The translations under genes were made by a program, and so were the position numbers. The notes under the pieces were generated by a model. The model was not told the origin of the DNA, made no database searches, and saw nothing but the letters and a program-made list of their open reading frames with translations. Of a DNA stretch of 64,000 nt, positions 53,847 to 62,409 are shown piece by piece (the stretch's first letter is position 1; each line of letters begins with the position of its first letter). The DNA comes from DASUCS01 sp041166385 (GTDB lineage Bacteria; Actinomycetota; Acidimicrobiia; Acidimicrobiales; JACDCH01): contig JBEEFW010000035.1 of assembly GCA_041166385.1 (NCBI GenBank), positions 1 through 64,000 of the forward strand, read 5' to 3'.

Positions 53847-55576
53847 GCCGCGCTCTTCTCACCGATCTGCGACTGCACGATCTCGGCGTAGGTCGGGCAG
53901 TTGGCGATGAGTTCGTCGTGCGTGCCCCGTCCGACGAGCTCGCCGTCCTCGAGCACGAGAATCATGTCGGCCTGCGAGATGGTCGACACGCGCTGTGCGA
54001 CGAGCACGACGGCCGCGTCGGCCGTGTACGGCCCGAGGGCCGCGCGCAGTCGCGCGTCGGTCGTCAGGTCGAGGGCCGAGAACGAGTCGTCGAAGACGTA
54101 CACCTCAGGCTTCCGGATGAGGGCTCGTGCGATCGCCAGCCGCTGCCGCTGGCCGCCGGAGACGTTGGTCCCGCCCTGTTCGATGCGAGCATCGAGCCCC
54201 CCGGGCATCGCGCGCACGAAGTCGGCGGCTTGCGCGACCTCCAACGCTTCCCACATGTCGGCCTCGGTGGCGTCGGGTTTGCCGTATCGCAGGTTGGTCG
54301 CCACCGTGCCCGAGAACAGATACGGCTTCTGCGGGACGAGCCCGATGCTGCTCCACAGCAACTCGGGATCGAGCTCGCGCACGTCGACGCCGTCGACGAG
54401 CACTGCTCCGGACGTGCTGTCGAACAGCCGGGGGATGAGGTTGACGAGCGTGGTCTTGCCGGCACCCGTGCTGCCGATGATCGCCGTTGTCTGGCCGGCC
54501 GACGTCGTGAACGAGATGTCGGTCAGGACCGGTCGCTCGGCGCCGGGGTAGTGGAACCCGACGTCGCGGAACTCGAGTGCGCCGTGGGTGACCACGTGGT
54601 GGACGGGTTGATCGGGACGGCGGACACTCGATTCGGCGTCGAGCACCTCTTTGATTCGAGCTGCGGAGACAGCAGCGCGCGGGATCATCGAGATGGTGAA
54701 GGTGGCCATGACGACCGACATGAGGATCTGCACGAGGTAGCTGAGGTAGGCGACGAGCGAGCCAACTTGGATGTCGCCGTCGGCAACCCGACTCGCGCCG
54801 ATCCAGAGCACGCCGACGCTCGACACGTTGATGAGGAAGTTCACGGTCGGGAACATCGACGACATGAGCCGGCCGGCGCGCAGCGACGTTTCGGTCAGCT
54901 CCTCGTTGGCAGTGCGGAACCGCTCGGCTTCCTGTGGTTCGCGTACGAACGCACGCACCACTCGAATGCCGGTGATCTGCTCTCGTAGCACCCGGTTGAT
55001 CTGGTCGATGCGGTCCTGCATGAGGCGGAAGGCCGGCACCATCTGCGACACGAGGAGGCCGAGGATCACGGCGGCCGCAGGCATACTCACGAGCAGCACC
55101 ATGGAGAGGCCGACGTCTTGCCGAAGGGCCATGACGATGCCGACCACCATGGTGATCGGGGCGGCAATGGCCATCGTGCAGGCCATGACCACGAGCATCT
55201 GGACCTGTTGCACGTCGTTCGTGATGCGCGTGATCAACGACGGTGCGCCGAACGCGCCGACCTCTCGAGTGGAGAACTCGGTGACCTGGTGGAACAGCGC
55301 CGCGCGCAGGTCGCGGCCGAAGCTCATCGCGACCTTGCCGCCGTAGTACACCGCGGCGATGGCGAACACGATTTGCACGATCGTGAAGGCGAGCATCATC
55401 GCCCCGGTCGATCGGATGTAGCCGACGTCGCCTTTGATGATGCCCTTGTCGATGATGTCGGCGTTGAGGGTCGGCAGCGCGAGCGCGGCTGTCGTCTGCA
55501 CCGCGGTCAAAGCAACGACGCCCCACAACACCCTTCGGTAGGGGCCGAGATAGGTGCGCAGCAGTTTGATCAGCAC
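53843..55576 (-). CDS. ABC exporter subunit, degenerate nucleotide site
   Basis: A 577-residue half-transporter with six membrane helices and an ATPase domain: Walker A GSTGAGKTT (368-376), signature NVSGGQ (471-476) and Walker B VYVFDDSFSALD in which the catalytic Glu is Asp497. Heterodimeric exporters of this class typically have one degenerate site. Its start overlaps the 3' end of the TetR gene by seven bases, so the three form one operon. Confidence 0.92.
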   Translation of the reverse strand: MLIKLLRTYLGPYRRVLWGVVALTAVQTTAALALPTLNADIIDKGIIKGDVGYIRSTGAMMLAFTIVQIVFAIAAVYYGGKVAMSFGRDLRAALFHQVTEFSTREVGAFGAPSLITRITNDVQQVQMLVVMACTMAIAAPITMVVGIVMALRQDVGLSMVLLVSMPAAAVILGLLVSQMVPAFRLMQDRIDQINRVLREQITGIRVVRAFVREPQEAERFRTANEELTETSLRAGRLMSSMFPTVNFLINVSSVGVLWIGASRVADGDIQVGSLVAYLSYLVQILMSVVMATFTISMIPRAAVSAARIKEVLDAESSVRRPDQPVHHVVTHGALEFRDVGFHYPGAERPVLTDISFTTSAGQTTAIIGSTGAGKTTLVNLIPRLFDSTSGAVLVDGVDVRELDPELLWSSIGLVPQKPYLFSGTVATNLRYGKPDATEADMWEALEVAQAADFVRAMPGGLDARIEQGGTNVSGGQRQRLAIARALIRKPEVYVFDDSFSALDLTTDARLRAALGPYTADAAVVLVAQRVSTISQADMILVLEDGELVGRGTHDELIANCPTYAEIVQSQIGEKSAA

Positions 55577-56172
55577 GATGCCGACCCCGCGCAGACGCCG
55601 TGGAGGAACAGCTTGACGATCTCGGGCGGCGACATCGGTTCGCCCACCAGCATCGGATGCGTGGCCGACAACGTGAAGGCGCGCAGCAGCCGTGCCGCGG
55701 CGATCGGCTCGACGCTCAACCTGTCGCGATGCTCGTCGAACAGCGTGACGAGCGCGTCGCTGTCCGCCATGGGTCGCTTCGCGTGATCATGGAAGCGCGT
55801 GCCGATGCTCGATACGAGCCGCCACACGTCGACGACCCGTTGCTGCAGGATCTCGATGGCGGCCACCACCGCGGCTTCGAAGTCGATCGACAGGTCGATG
55901 GCCGCGAGTGCTCGCTCGAGCGGCTCGTTGTCCAACGCGGCGTCGATCACCGCGGCGATCACCGCGTCCTTGTCCGCGAAGACCCGAAAGATCGTGCCCT
56001 CGGCGATTCCCGCGGCATCCGCGATCTGGCGGGTGGTCACCATCTCGCCGTTCTCGAGCAGCAGCGGGAGGGTGGCCTGCACGATCATCGATCGGCGCTC
56101 GTCCGCGGGGAGGGCGGCAGCTCGCTTCGGCGCTCGGGTCGGCTCCACGGTGGCCGTCAGCCCTTCTGTCAT
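55570..56172 (-). CDS. TetR family regulator of the ABC exporter
   Basis: About 200 residues. The N-terminal HTH is LPLLLENGEMVTTRQIADAAGIAEGTIFRVFADKDAVIAAVIDAAL; the C-terminal helices bind an unknown ligand. The ATG at 56172 is preferred because the longer frame (to 56199) would start inside a perfect operator palindrome. Located first in the operon with two ABC genes, it should repress the exporter and itself. Confidence 0.9.
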   Translation of the reverse strand: MTEGLTATVEPTRAPKRAAALPADERRSMIVQATLPLLLENGEMVTTRQIADAAGIAEGTIFRVFADKDAVIAAVIDAALDNEPLERALAAIDLSIDFEAAVVAAIEILQQRVVDVWRLVSSIGTRFHDHAKRPMADSDALVTLFDEHRDRLSVEPIAAARLLRAFTLSATHPMLVGEPMSPPEIVKLFLHGVCAGSASC

Positions 56173-56188
56173 GGGAGATGACGGTATC

Positions 56189-56206
56189 TGAGTGAGCACT
56201 CACTCA
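56189..56206. promoter_or_regulatory. TetR operator palindrome
   Basis: TGAGTGAGCACTCACTCA is a perfect 18-bp palindrome 17 bp upstream of the TetR ATG and 61 bp from the divergent SDR gene. TGAGTGAG-type half-sites are typical of TetR regulators of drug exporters, so the regulator next to it is the likely ligand. Confidence 0.8.
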
Positions 56207-56266
56207 CAACCCGGCGACCAGGAAGCGGGCGACAACGTGGTGCCCTCGACGTAGTAGTGAAGGGCG

Positions 56267-57067
56267 ATGGGCTTTGCCGAGAAGTATGGGCCGTGGGCCG
56301 TTGTGCTCGGGGCGTCAGAGGGCCTCGGTGAGGCGTATGCGCGCGGATTGGCAGGACGCGGTCTCGATGTGGTGGTCGCCGCCCGGCGTCGCGAACCGTT
56401 GCAACGCGTCGCTGATTCGATCGTCGCGGACCACGATGCGGACACGCGCGCGGTGCCACTCGACCTCGCAGCACCGGGCTTTCTGGACGAGCTGCGCGCG
56501 GTGACCGATGAGCTCGACGTGGGCATGGTCGTCTACAACGGCGCTGCGAGCTTCGTCGGTCCATACCTCGAGGGCGCGTCGGCCTTTGACGCGATCATCG
56601 CGGTGAATTGCGTCGGCCCACTGGTCGTGTGTCAGCACTTCGGACAACGGCTGGTCGATCGCGGCCGTGGGGGCATCGTGCTCATGGGTTCAGCCTCGGG
56701 GCTTGCCGGCTCGCCGCACATCAGTGCCTACGCCGCGTCGAAGGCGTTCGACCTCGTGCTGGGGGAGTCGTTGTGGGCCGAGTGGCGCGACACGGGCGTC
56801 GACGTGATGACCGTGATCGGACCAGCAATCGACACACCGACGTATCGAAGCTCGTTGTCCGACGAAGCCCGCGCGTCGCTGCCGACGCCGATGGATCCGG
56901 CGGTGGTCGTGGAGGAGGTGCTGGACGCGCTCGGAACGGATCCGTCGTTCTGTCCGGGCGAGGTGGGCAAGCGCCTCGCCCTCCTCGGCTCCTTGCCCCG
57001 CCGTCAGCAAGTGGAGGCGATGGCCAAGGCTCAGACGGACTTGGCCAAGGGGCGGGCCACGACCTGA
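56267..57067 (+). CDS. SDR family oxidoreductase
   Basis: A 266-residue short-chain dehydrogenase: dinucleotide motif VVLGASEGLGEAYARGLAGRG, VVYNGAAS in place of NNAG, catalytic Ser in MGSASGLAGSPHISAY and YAASK. The substrate is unknown. It is divergent from the TetR gene across the operator palindrome and so could also be under TetR control. Confidence 0.9.
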   Translation: MGFAEKYGPWAVVLGASEGLGEAYARGLAGRGLDVVVAARRREPLQRVADSIVADHDADTRAVPLDLAAPGFLDELRAVTDELDVGMVVYNGAASFVGPYLEGASAFDAIIAVNCVGPLVVCQHFGQRLVDRGRGGIVLMGSASGLAGSPHISAYAASKAFDLVLGESLWAEWRDTGVDVMTVIGPAIDTPTYRSSLSDEARASLPTPMDPAVVVEEVLDALGTDPSFCPGEVGKRLALLGSLPRRQQVEAMAKAQTDLAKGRATT

Positions 57068-57096
57068 GGAACAGCAACTCGTAGTCTTGCGTCGGC

Positions 57097-58185
57097 GTGA
57101 AACCGGTCGTGCTCGCGGGACTGCTCGCCCTTCGGTGGGCGGCATGGGTGTGGATGGCCGTCGTTCTCGTCCTGAGCTACGGCGACGTGCTGCGCCCGTG
57201 GCTGGCGGTCGGTCTCGTCGGCGCAGCCTTCGTGTTCACCCTGCTGACGACGGTGTGGCTGAAGCGGTCGCCTGAGGTCCTCACGCAGCCGAGTGCAGTC
57301 GTTGCGGAGCTGTTGCTGGCGACAGGTCTCGTCGTCGGCGACGGGTGGGCCTACGGCGGTGGGCATGCCTTCTCCAGTTCGCAGTCGCTGGGGTCGGTGT
57401 GGCCGCTCGTTTCGGTACTCAGCGCGGGCGTGTCCTTCGGTTACGTCGCGGGCATCACCGCGGGCGGGATCCTCGGTGTCGGCCGCTTCGGTTCGACGCT
57501 GGCCAACGGTGTGCGCTACTTCGACAGCGGTCGCGTGCTGTCGTTGCTGAACTCCGGTGTCTTCTACATGGTTGCCGGTGCGGTCTCCGGTTACCTGATG
57601 GGTCTGCTCATGCGAGCCGAGCGCGAGATCTCGGCCGCCCGCGCTCGCGAGGAGATGGCGCGCACGCTGCACGACGGTGTGCTCCAAACCCTCGCGGTCG
57701 TCGAGCGCCGCTCGTCCGATGCCGACCTCGTGCGGCTGGCGCGCGAGCAGGATCGCGAGCTGCGTCGCTTTCTGTTCGGTGACGGTCAGGCCGAGGCACA
57801 CCCTCGCGACCTCGGGATCGCGCTGCGCGCTGTTGCCGCTCGATTCGAGAGCAACTTCGGTGTACCTGTCGAAGTGCTCGTGCCCAGCGACCTCCCGAGG
57901 CTCGAAGAACAACAGGTGGGCGCGATCAGCCGCGCGGTCGGTGAAGCGCTGACGAACGCCGGGAAACACGCGCAGTCACACCGGCTCACGGTGTTCGTCG
58001 AACCTGGGGACGACGCCGGCATCTTCTGCTCGGTGAAGGATGACGGCATCGGCTTCGACACGACCGGCGTATCCCCCGGTGTCGGCATCACGCGGTCGAT
58101 CATTGAGCGGATGGTCGAGGTCGGCGGCCGAGCGGAAGTCAACAGTCGGCCGGGACACGGAACTGAGGTGTGCTTGTGGCTGTGA
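57097..58185 (+). CDS. Sensor histidine kinase (NarL/DesK-type)
   Basis: A 362-residue membrane kinase. Five or so hydrophobic segments occupy residues 1-170 with no large extracellular loop, so it may sense the membrane. HisKA_3 dimerisation has the phospho-acceptor in RTLHDGVLQTL and the ATPase domain has EALTNAGKHAQ and DDGIGFD. The start is GTG; the stop overlaps the response-regulator GTG by four bases. Confidence 0.93.
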   Translation: MKPVVLAGLLALRWAAWVWMAVVLVLSYGDVLRPWLAVGLVGAAFVFTLLTTVWLKRSPEVLTQPSAVVAELLLATGLVVGDGWAYGGGHAFSSSQSLGSVWPLVSVLSAGVSFGYVAGITAGGILGVGRFGSTLANGVRYFDSGRVLSLLNSGVFYMVAGAVSGYLMGLLMRAEREISAARAREEMARTLHDGVLQTLAVVERRSSDADLVRLAREQDRELRRFLFGDGQAEAHPRDLGIALRAVAARFESNFGVPVEVLVPSDLPRLEEQQVGAISRAVGEALTNAGKHAQSHRLTVFVEPGDDAGIFCSVKDDGIGFDTTGVSPGVGITRSIIERMVEVGGRAEVNSRPGHGTEVCLWL

Positions 58186-58805
58186 GCCTTCCCCGTGTCG
58201 TGTTGGCCGACGATCACCCCATTTGGCGCGACGGCGTTCGCGCCGATCTCGCCGACCACTTCGAGGTCGTCGGTGAGGCCGGCAACGCGAAGGAAGCCAT
58301 CGCCGTGATCACCGAGAAGCAGCCCGATCTCGCGGTCTGCGATCTCCACATGCCCGACGGCGGCGGGCTTGCCGTCGTGCGGGCGTGCGCGCCCGGCACG
58401 CGAATCGTGATGCTGACGGTCTCCGAGCAGGAGAAGGACCTGCTCGACGCGGTGGCCGCGGGCGCGGTGGGCTACCTGGTGAAATCGACGCCAGGCCCGG
58501 ACCTCGTCGCGTCGCTACGCCGCGCCGTCGTGGGCGAGCCGGTCTTCTCGCCGGCGCTTGCATCGCTGGTGCTCGGCGAGTTCCGCCGGTTGTCGAAGGC
58601 ATCCGGACCCACCGAGCCACTGTCGCCGCGCGAGCGTGAGGTGCTGCAGCTCGTGGCCCGAGGGCATTCGTACCGCGAGATCGGCGCCGAGCTGTTCATC
58701 GCCGAGAAGACCGTGGAGAACCACGTGCGCAACATCCTCGGCAAGCTCCACCTCAACCGCCGGCACGAGCTGATCCGCTTCGCCGTCGAGCACGGAATCG
58801 AGTAG
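58182..58805 (+). CDS. NarL/LuxR-type response regulator
   Basis: About 207 residues: receiver domain with acidic pocket VVLADDHPIWRDG, phospho-acceptor Asp in LAVCDLHMPDG and Lys in YLVKSTPG, then a LuxR-type HTH (LSPREREVLQLVARGHSYREIGAELFIAEKTVENHVRNIL). GTG starts exist at 58170, 58176 and 58182; the last gives the GTGA overlap used throughout the window. Paired with the preceding kinase. Confidence 0.93.
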   Translation: MSLPRVVLADDHPIWRDGVRADLADHFEVVGEAGNAKEAIAVITEKQPDLAVCDLHMPDGGGLAVVRACAPGTRIVMLTVSEQEKDLLDAVAAGAVGYLVKSTPGPDLVASLRRAVVGEPVFSPALASLVLGEFRRLSKASGPTEPLSPREREVLQLVARGHSYREIGAELFIAEKTVENHVRNILGKLHLNRRHELIRFAVEHGIE

Positions 58806-58879
58806 CTGGGGGAACCCCCACCCGGGTTTGGGGGACAGTCCGGGTAGGCGGAGAGCGCCGATTCCCGGATAGTCGCCCC

Positions 58880-59464
58880 ATGACCTCATCGACCGGGCGC
58901 CCGGTGCTCGTGTTCATCGGTCCATCGGCCAGCGGCAAGTCGAGCGTCGTGCGCGAGCTGCACGACGCCGGCGTGATCACCGTGCACCCGACCTGGACCA
59001 CCCGACCCCGCCGTCTCGACGAGACCGAAGGTTCTCCGGAGCATCGGTTCGTGACCCCTGCGGAGTTCGACGAGCTGTGCGCGCAGCACTTCTTCGTCGA
59101 CACGGTTGCGATGTTCGGCCTTCCGCACCGCTACGGACTACCGCCGGTGCACGTGACCGAGTGCGGACCGATCGACGCCGTCATGTTGCGCGCCCCGCTG
59201 GTCGCTCGCTTCGCGCAGGTCGTGCCGCAGCACCTCGTGTACCAGATCGAGGACAACGCCGACCGCACCCGTGCGCGGTTGATCGCACGGGGTTGCCCGT
59301 CCGCCGAGCTGGCGGCGCGCATCGACGACAACTACGACGAAATCATCGCCGGACGTCGGTTGGCGGATCGCGTGTTCGTCAACGACGGATCGATCGCCGA
59401 GCTCGTTGACAAGATCACGTCGGCGCTCCGCGCTGACGTCCTCCAGGAGCGGGGAGCAGCCTGA
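58880..59464 (+). CDS. Guanylate-kinase-like P-loop protein
   Basis: A 194-residue P-loop protein with Walker A FIGPSASGKSSVVREL and a following HPTWTTRPRR segment that resembles the nucleoside-monophosphate-binding TTRxPR of guanylate kinase and PhnN. The RARLIARG segment and a late acidic/basic helix fit the NMP-kinase fold. Not a typical Gmk, so the real nucleotide or sugar phosphate substrate is unclear. Its TGA shares a base with the ATG of a 45-residue membrane peptide. Confidence 0.75.
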   Translation: MTSSTGRPVLVFIGPSASGKSSVVRELHDAGVITVHPTWTTRPRRLDETEGSPEHRFVTPAEFDELCAQHFFVDTVAMFGLPHRYGLPPVHVTECGPIDAVMLRAPLVARFAQVVPQHLVYQIEDNADRTRARLIARGCPSAELAARIDDNYDEIIAGRRLADRVFVNDGSIAELVDKITSALRADVLQERGAA

Positions 59465-59601
59465 TGAAGAAAGCCGGAAGTGCAGGGATCACGTTCGTGG
59501 GCCTGGTCCTCGTGGCCATGGTCGTCCTCGCCGGACTCGCTCTGTTCGCCTACGCCATCTTGATCGTGATCGCCATGAACAACTTCGGGAGCAACAAGTG
59601 A
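59464..59601 (+). CDS. 45-residue single-span membrane peptide
   Basis: A short ORF with a GGGGAG ribosome-binding site (59451-59456) seven bases upstream. After a basic start (MKKAG) it is one long hydrophobic helix (FVGLVLVAMVVLAGLALFAY and on to AILIVIA) ending in a polar NNFGSNK. The ATG overlaps the preceding stop by one base, and the TGA overlaps the UbiA-gene GTG by four, so it is embedded in a coupled operon. It may be a small subunit or chaperone for the membrane enzyme. Confidence 0.75.
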   Translation: MKKAGSAGITFVGLVLVAMVVLAGLALFAYAILIVIAMNNFGSNK

Positions 59602-60677
59602 TCGCTCGCATTCGAATCCTCGTCCTGCTGACCCGCCCTGCCGTCGTGGTGCTGCTCGGGCTGTTCGCCATGGCCGGTGCGGCGCAGGCCGGTGCCGGTC
59701 ACGACCGTGTGCTCCTGATGAAGGTGCTCGTCGTCGTCGTGAGCTTCCTGCTCTTCTCGGTCGTACTGAATGACTTGGCCGACGAAGCGATCGATCGCGT
59801 CAACCTCGCAGGCGATCGCCGCCGCCCGTTGGTCGCCGGCTCGAGCAGCCACACCGAGTTCGTCGCGATCGCCGTGACCGCAGGCGTGGTTGCAACAGCG
59901 ACGGGTGCGATGCTGAGCGTGGCCGCGGTGGCGGTCGTGCTGGGTGGGCTCGCGCTGAGCGCGAGCTACTCGCTTCGACCGGTCCGCATCGCCGATCGCG
60001 GCGCGGTCGCGTCGATGCTCCTACCGGCCGGCTACGTCGCCGTGCCGTACCTCGTCGGCATCTTCAGCGTCCGCAGCCACCTCACGGCCAGCGATCTCGT
60101 GTTGCTCGGCGGTCTCTATGTCGGGTTCATCGGCCGCATCCTGCTGAAGGACTTCCGCGACGTGCGCGGCGACGCGCTGTTCGGCAAGCGCACGTTCCTC
60201 GTCCGCTACGGCCGTCGGCGGACGTGCCAAGTCGGTGCCGTGTGCTGGATCGCCGGCACGCTCACGCTGGCCGGCGTTCGGGGAGTGAGTCTCGTGATGG
60301 TGGCGGCCTACATCGGCTTCGTCGGTGTGGCGCTCGGGCTTCTACGAGCGCTGTCGGTCGACCGTGGTGCCAGACGCGACGAGGCGATCATCTCGTCGAT
60401 CGCGATCATCGGCCGCGGCATGATCGTGACGCTGATCGGCCACCTGTCGATGACCGATGCGCATTGGTCCGCCGTCCCGTATCTCGCGGTGATGGCCACG
60501 CTGGCCATCGTGATGCTCGGTCAGGCGGCTGCGATGGCCCGGCGCGGCCCCACGTCTCGCCTCACGGTCCCGGAGGAGTGGGTCGTAATGTCCGACGCAT
60601 GGACCTCGCCGTCGCTCCTCCACTCGACGTCAACGATCTCCTCGTCGTCGAGCGAGCTCGTCTGCTCGACACGCTGA
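59598..60677 (+). CDS. UbiA family prenyltransferase
   Basis: A 359-residue membrane prenyltransferase. The two aspartate-rich motifs are NDLADEAIDRVN in the first half and KDFRDVRGD in the second, with about eight membrane segments. The acceptor (quinone, haem or other aromatic, or a polyprenyl-sugar route) is unknown. The GTG at 59598 overlaps the small peptide's TGA. The last 26 codons (from 60599) overlap the next gene out of frame and encode a Ser-rich tail, which is unusual. Confidence 0.88.
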   Translation: MIARIRILVLLTRPAVVVLLGLFAMAGAAQAGAGHDRVLLMKVLVVVVSFLLFSVVLNDLADEAIDRVNLAGDRRRPLVAGSSSHTEFVAIAVTAGVVATATGAMLSVAAVAVVLGGLALSASYSLRPVRIADRGAVASMLLPAGYVAVPYLVGIFSVRSHLTASDLVLLGGLYVGFIGRILLKDFRDVRGDALFGKRTFLVRYGRRRTCQVGAVCWIAGTLTLAGVRGVSLVMVAAYIGFVGVALGLLRALSVDRGARRDEAIISSIAIIGRGMIVTLIGHLSMTDAHWSAVPYLAVMATLAIVMLGQAAAMARRGPTSRLTVPEEWVVMSDAWTSPSLLHSTSTISSSSSELVCSTR

Positions 60678-61447
60678 GCGCACTCAGCGCGAGCGAGTGG
60701 GCCGCACCGACCGAATGTCCGGCGTGGGATGTGAAGGGCGTCGCGCTGCACATTCTCGGCGACGACTTCTCGTTGCTCTCCCGCCAGCGCGACGAGGCGG
60801 TGAACTCGCTCGTCCTTCTCGCTGAGGAGCTTCCGGGGGTCGACTTCTCCACGCTGCTCAATACGTTCAACGAGCAATGGGTGCACCTCGCGCAGTTCTT
60901 CGGCGCACCGCTCATCATCGAGTTGCTTCGGGTCACCGGCGACCTCACGGCCGAGTGGTATCGAACGGCGCCGGCCGATCAGCTCGGCGAGCCGGTGTTC
61001 TTCGTCGGGCCCGACCCTGCGCCGTACTGGATGATTGCCGCTCGCGAGTTCGGCGAGCGTTTCATCCACCATTGTCAGATCGCGCGAGCGACCGGGCGTT
61101 CGGCTCCCGACGATCCGTCACTCGTCCTGCCGTTCATGGCCGGCGCGATGCGAGGGTTTCCCCAGACGCTGGCCCTGCTGGACGCGCCGGCGGGCTCGGC
61201 GGTGACGGTGCAGGTTGACGAGCGGGCGTGGACGATACGGCACGATCCCGGCGGCTGGGTCGTCTACGACGGTCGGCCCGACGACCCAACGGTCGACGTC
61301 CACATGACCGGAGCCGCCGCAACCGCGGTGTTCACTCGCGGGCTCGGACACGACGGCGTTCGCGCGGTTCTCGATGTGAAGGGTGCGCCTCCGCTGGCGC
61401 AACAGATCGGCGATGGTCTCGCCGCGTTCTTTGGCCGAGCGGACTAA
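60599..61447 (+). CDS. Mycothiol-dependent maleylpyruvate isomerase family protein
   Basis: A 282-residue MDMPI-like/DinB-fold protein: LSALSASEWAAPTECPAWDVKGVALHILGDD contains the W-x-V-x-x-x-x-x-H metal-binding pattern, and FGERFIHHCQIARATG holds a second His pair. Members use mycothiol or other thiols to isomerise or transfer small molecules. The ATG lies inside the 3' end of the UbiA gene. The stop converges on the HMG-CoA lyase stop with four shared bases. Confidence 0.85.
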   Translation: MDLAVAPPLDVNDLLVVERARLLDTLSALSASEWAAPTECPAWDVKGVALHILGDDFSLLSRQRDEAVNSLVLLAEELPGVDFSTLLNTFNEQWVHLAQFFGAPLIIELLRVTGDLTAEWYRTAPADQLGEPVFFVGPDPAPYWMIAAREFGERFIHHCQIARATGRSAPDDPSLVLPFMAGAMRGFPQTLALLDAPAGSAVTVQVDERAWTIRHDPGGWVVYDGRPDDPTVDVHMTGAAATAVFTRGLGHDGVRAVLDVKGAPPLAQQIGDGLAAFFGRAD

Positions 61448-62346
61448 GCCGCGGGGAACAGCCCCGCTTTGCTCAGCAGACCGGGCACTCGTTTGCCGAG
61501 CTGCTCCTCGATCCACGGCACGATCGCGGTGAGCCTCGCGAGGTCGAGACCTGTGTCGACACCCATGCGATCGAGCAGGTACGCCAGATCTTCGGTCGGG
61601 ATGTTGCCGGTGGCGTTCGGCGCGAAGGGACAGCCGCCGATGCCGCCGAGGCTGGCATCGAGCGCATCCACGTCGGCTTCGACCGCGGCGTACGTGTTCG
61701 CGAGCCCGGTGTTGCGGGTGTTGTGGAAATGGGCGCGCAGCGCGACGTCGCCCATCACCGCCCGCGCGGCACCGAGGCGCTCGATGACGTCGGTCGGCAC
61801 GGCCGCTCCGATGCTGTCGGCCAGTGCGATCTCGACCGCGCCCGCCGCGGCGCCGCGCTGGACGATCTCCACGACCCGCGCGACGGGAACCTCGCCCTCG
61901 TACGGACAGCCGAAGCTGGCCGAGATCGTCAGCGTCGGCCGCATGCCCTCGGCCCGCGCCAGCGGCGCGATGTCTTCGAAGGCCCTCACCGTCTCGTCGC
62001 TCGTCGCCCCTTGATTGCGCTGCGCGAAGGTCTCGGTGGCCACCGCCACCACGTTGATCTCGCGCAGCCCGGCGGCCGCCGCCCGCTCGAAGCCGCGCCG
62101 GTTCAGGACGAGCCCGATGTACGTCACGTCGTCGCGGGGCGGGAGTCCGGCGAGCACGGCTTCGGCGTCAGCCATCTGCGGTACGCGCTTCGGGTTCACG
62201 AAGCTGCACACTTCGATGCGCCTGATACCGGCATCGACAGCGCGGTTGATCAACTCGATCTTGGTGGCGGTGTCGAGGATCGTGTCCTCCGATTGGAGTC
62301 CATCGCGCGGCGCCACCTCGACCACTTGCACGCGACGATCAGGCAT
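61444..62346 (-). CDS. mvaB: Hydroxymethylglutaryl-CoA lyase
   Basis: A 300-residue TIM-barrel lyase. VEVAPRDGLQSE with Arg-Asp at the metal site, IEVCSFVNPKRVPQMADAE, ALADSIG, AHFHNTRNTG (metal His pair) and the catalytic-loop Cys in GGIGGCPFAP identify it. HMG-CoA lyase cleaves HMG-CoA to acetyl-CoA and acetoacetate in leucine breakdown. Full family length; an unlinked HMG-CoA-synthase-like gene lies at 15457. Confidence 0.95.
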   Translation of the reverse strand: MPDRRVQVVEVAPRDGLQSEDTILDTATKIELINRAVDAGIRRIEVCSFVNPKRVPQMADAEAVLAGLPPRDDVTYIGLVLNRRGFERAAAAGLREINVVAVATETFAQRNQGATSDETVRAFEDIAPLARAEGMRPTLTISASFGCPYEGEVPVARVVEIVQRGAAAGAVEIALADSIGAAVPTDVIERLGAARAVMGDVALRAHFHNTRNTGLANTYAAVEADVDALDASLGGIGGCPFAPNATGNIPTEDLAYLLDRMGVDTGLDLARLTAIVPWIEEQLGKRVPGLLSKAGLFPAA

Positions 62347-62409
62347 GCCTCATCGTCGCACAGCGGTGCAGCTCGCCGAGCTGGCGGAGACGGGAGGGTC
62401 CGCGCTCCG

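Noticed and set aside
58806..58879. G/C-run hairpin after the response regulator as a terminator
   Set aside because: The runs can pair in several weak ways and there is no T-run, so I could not support one structure.
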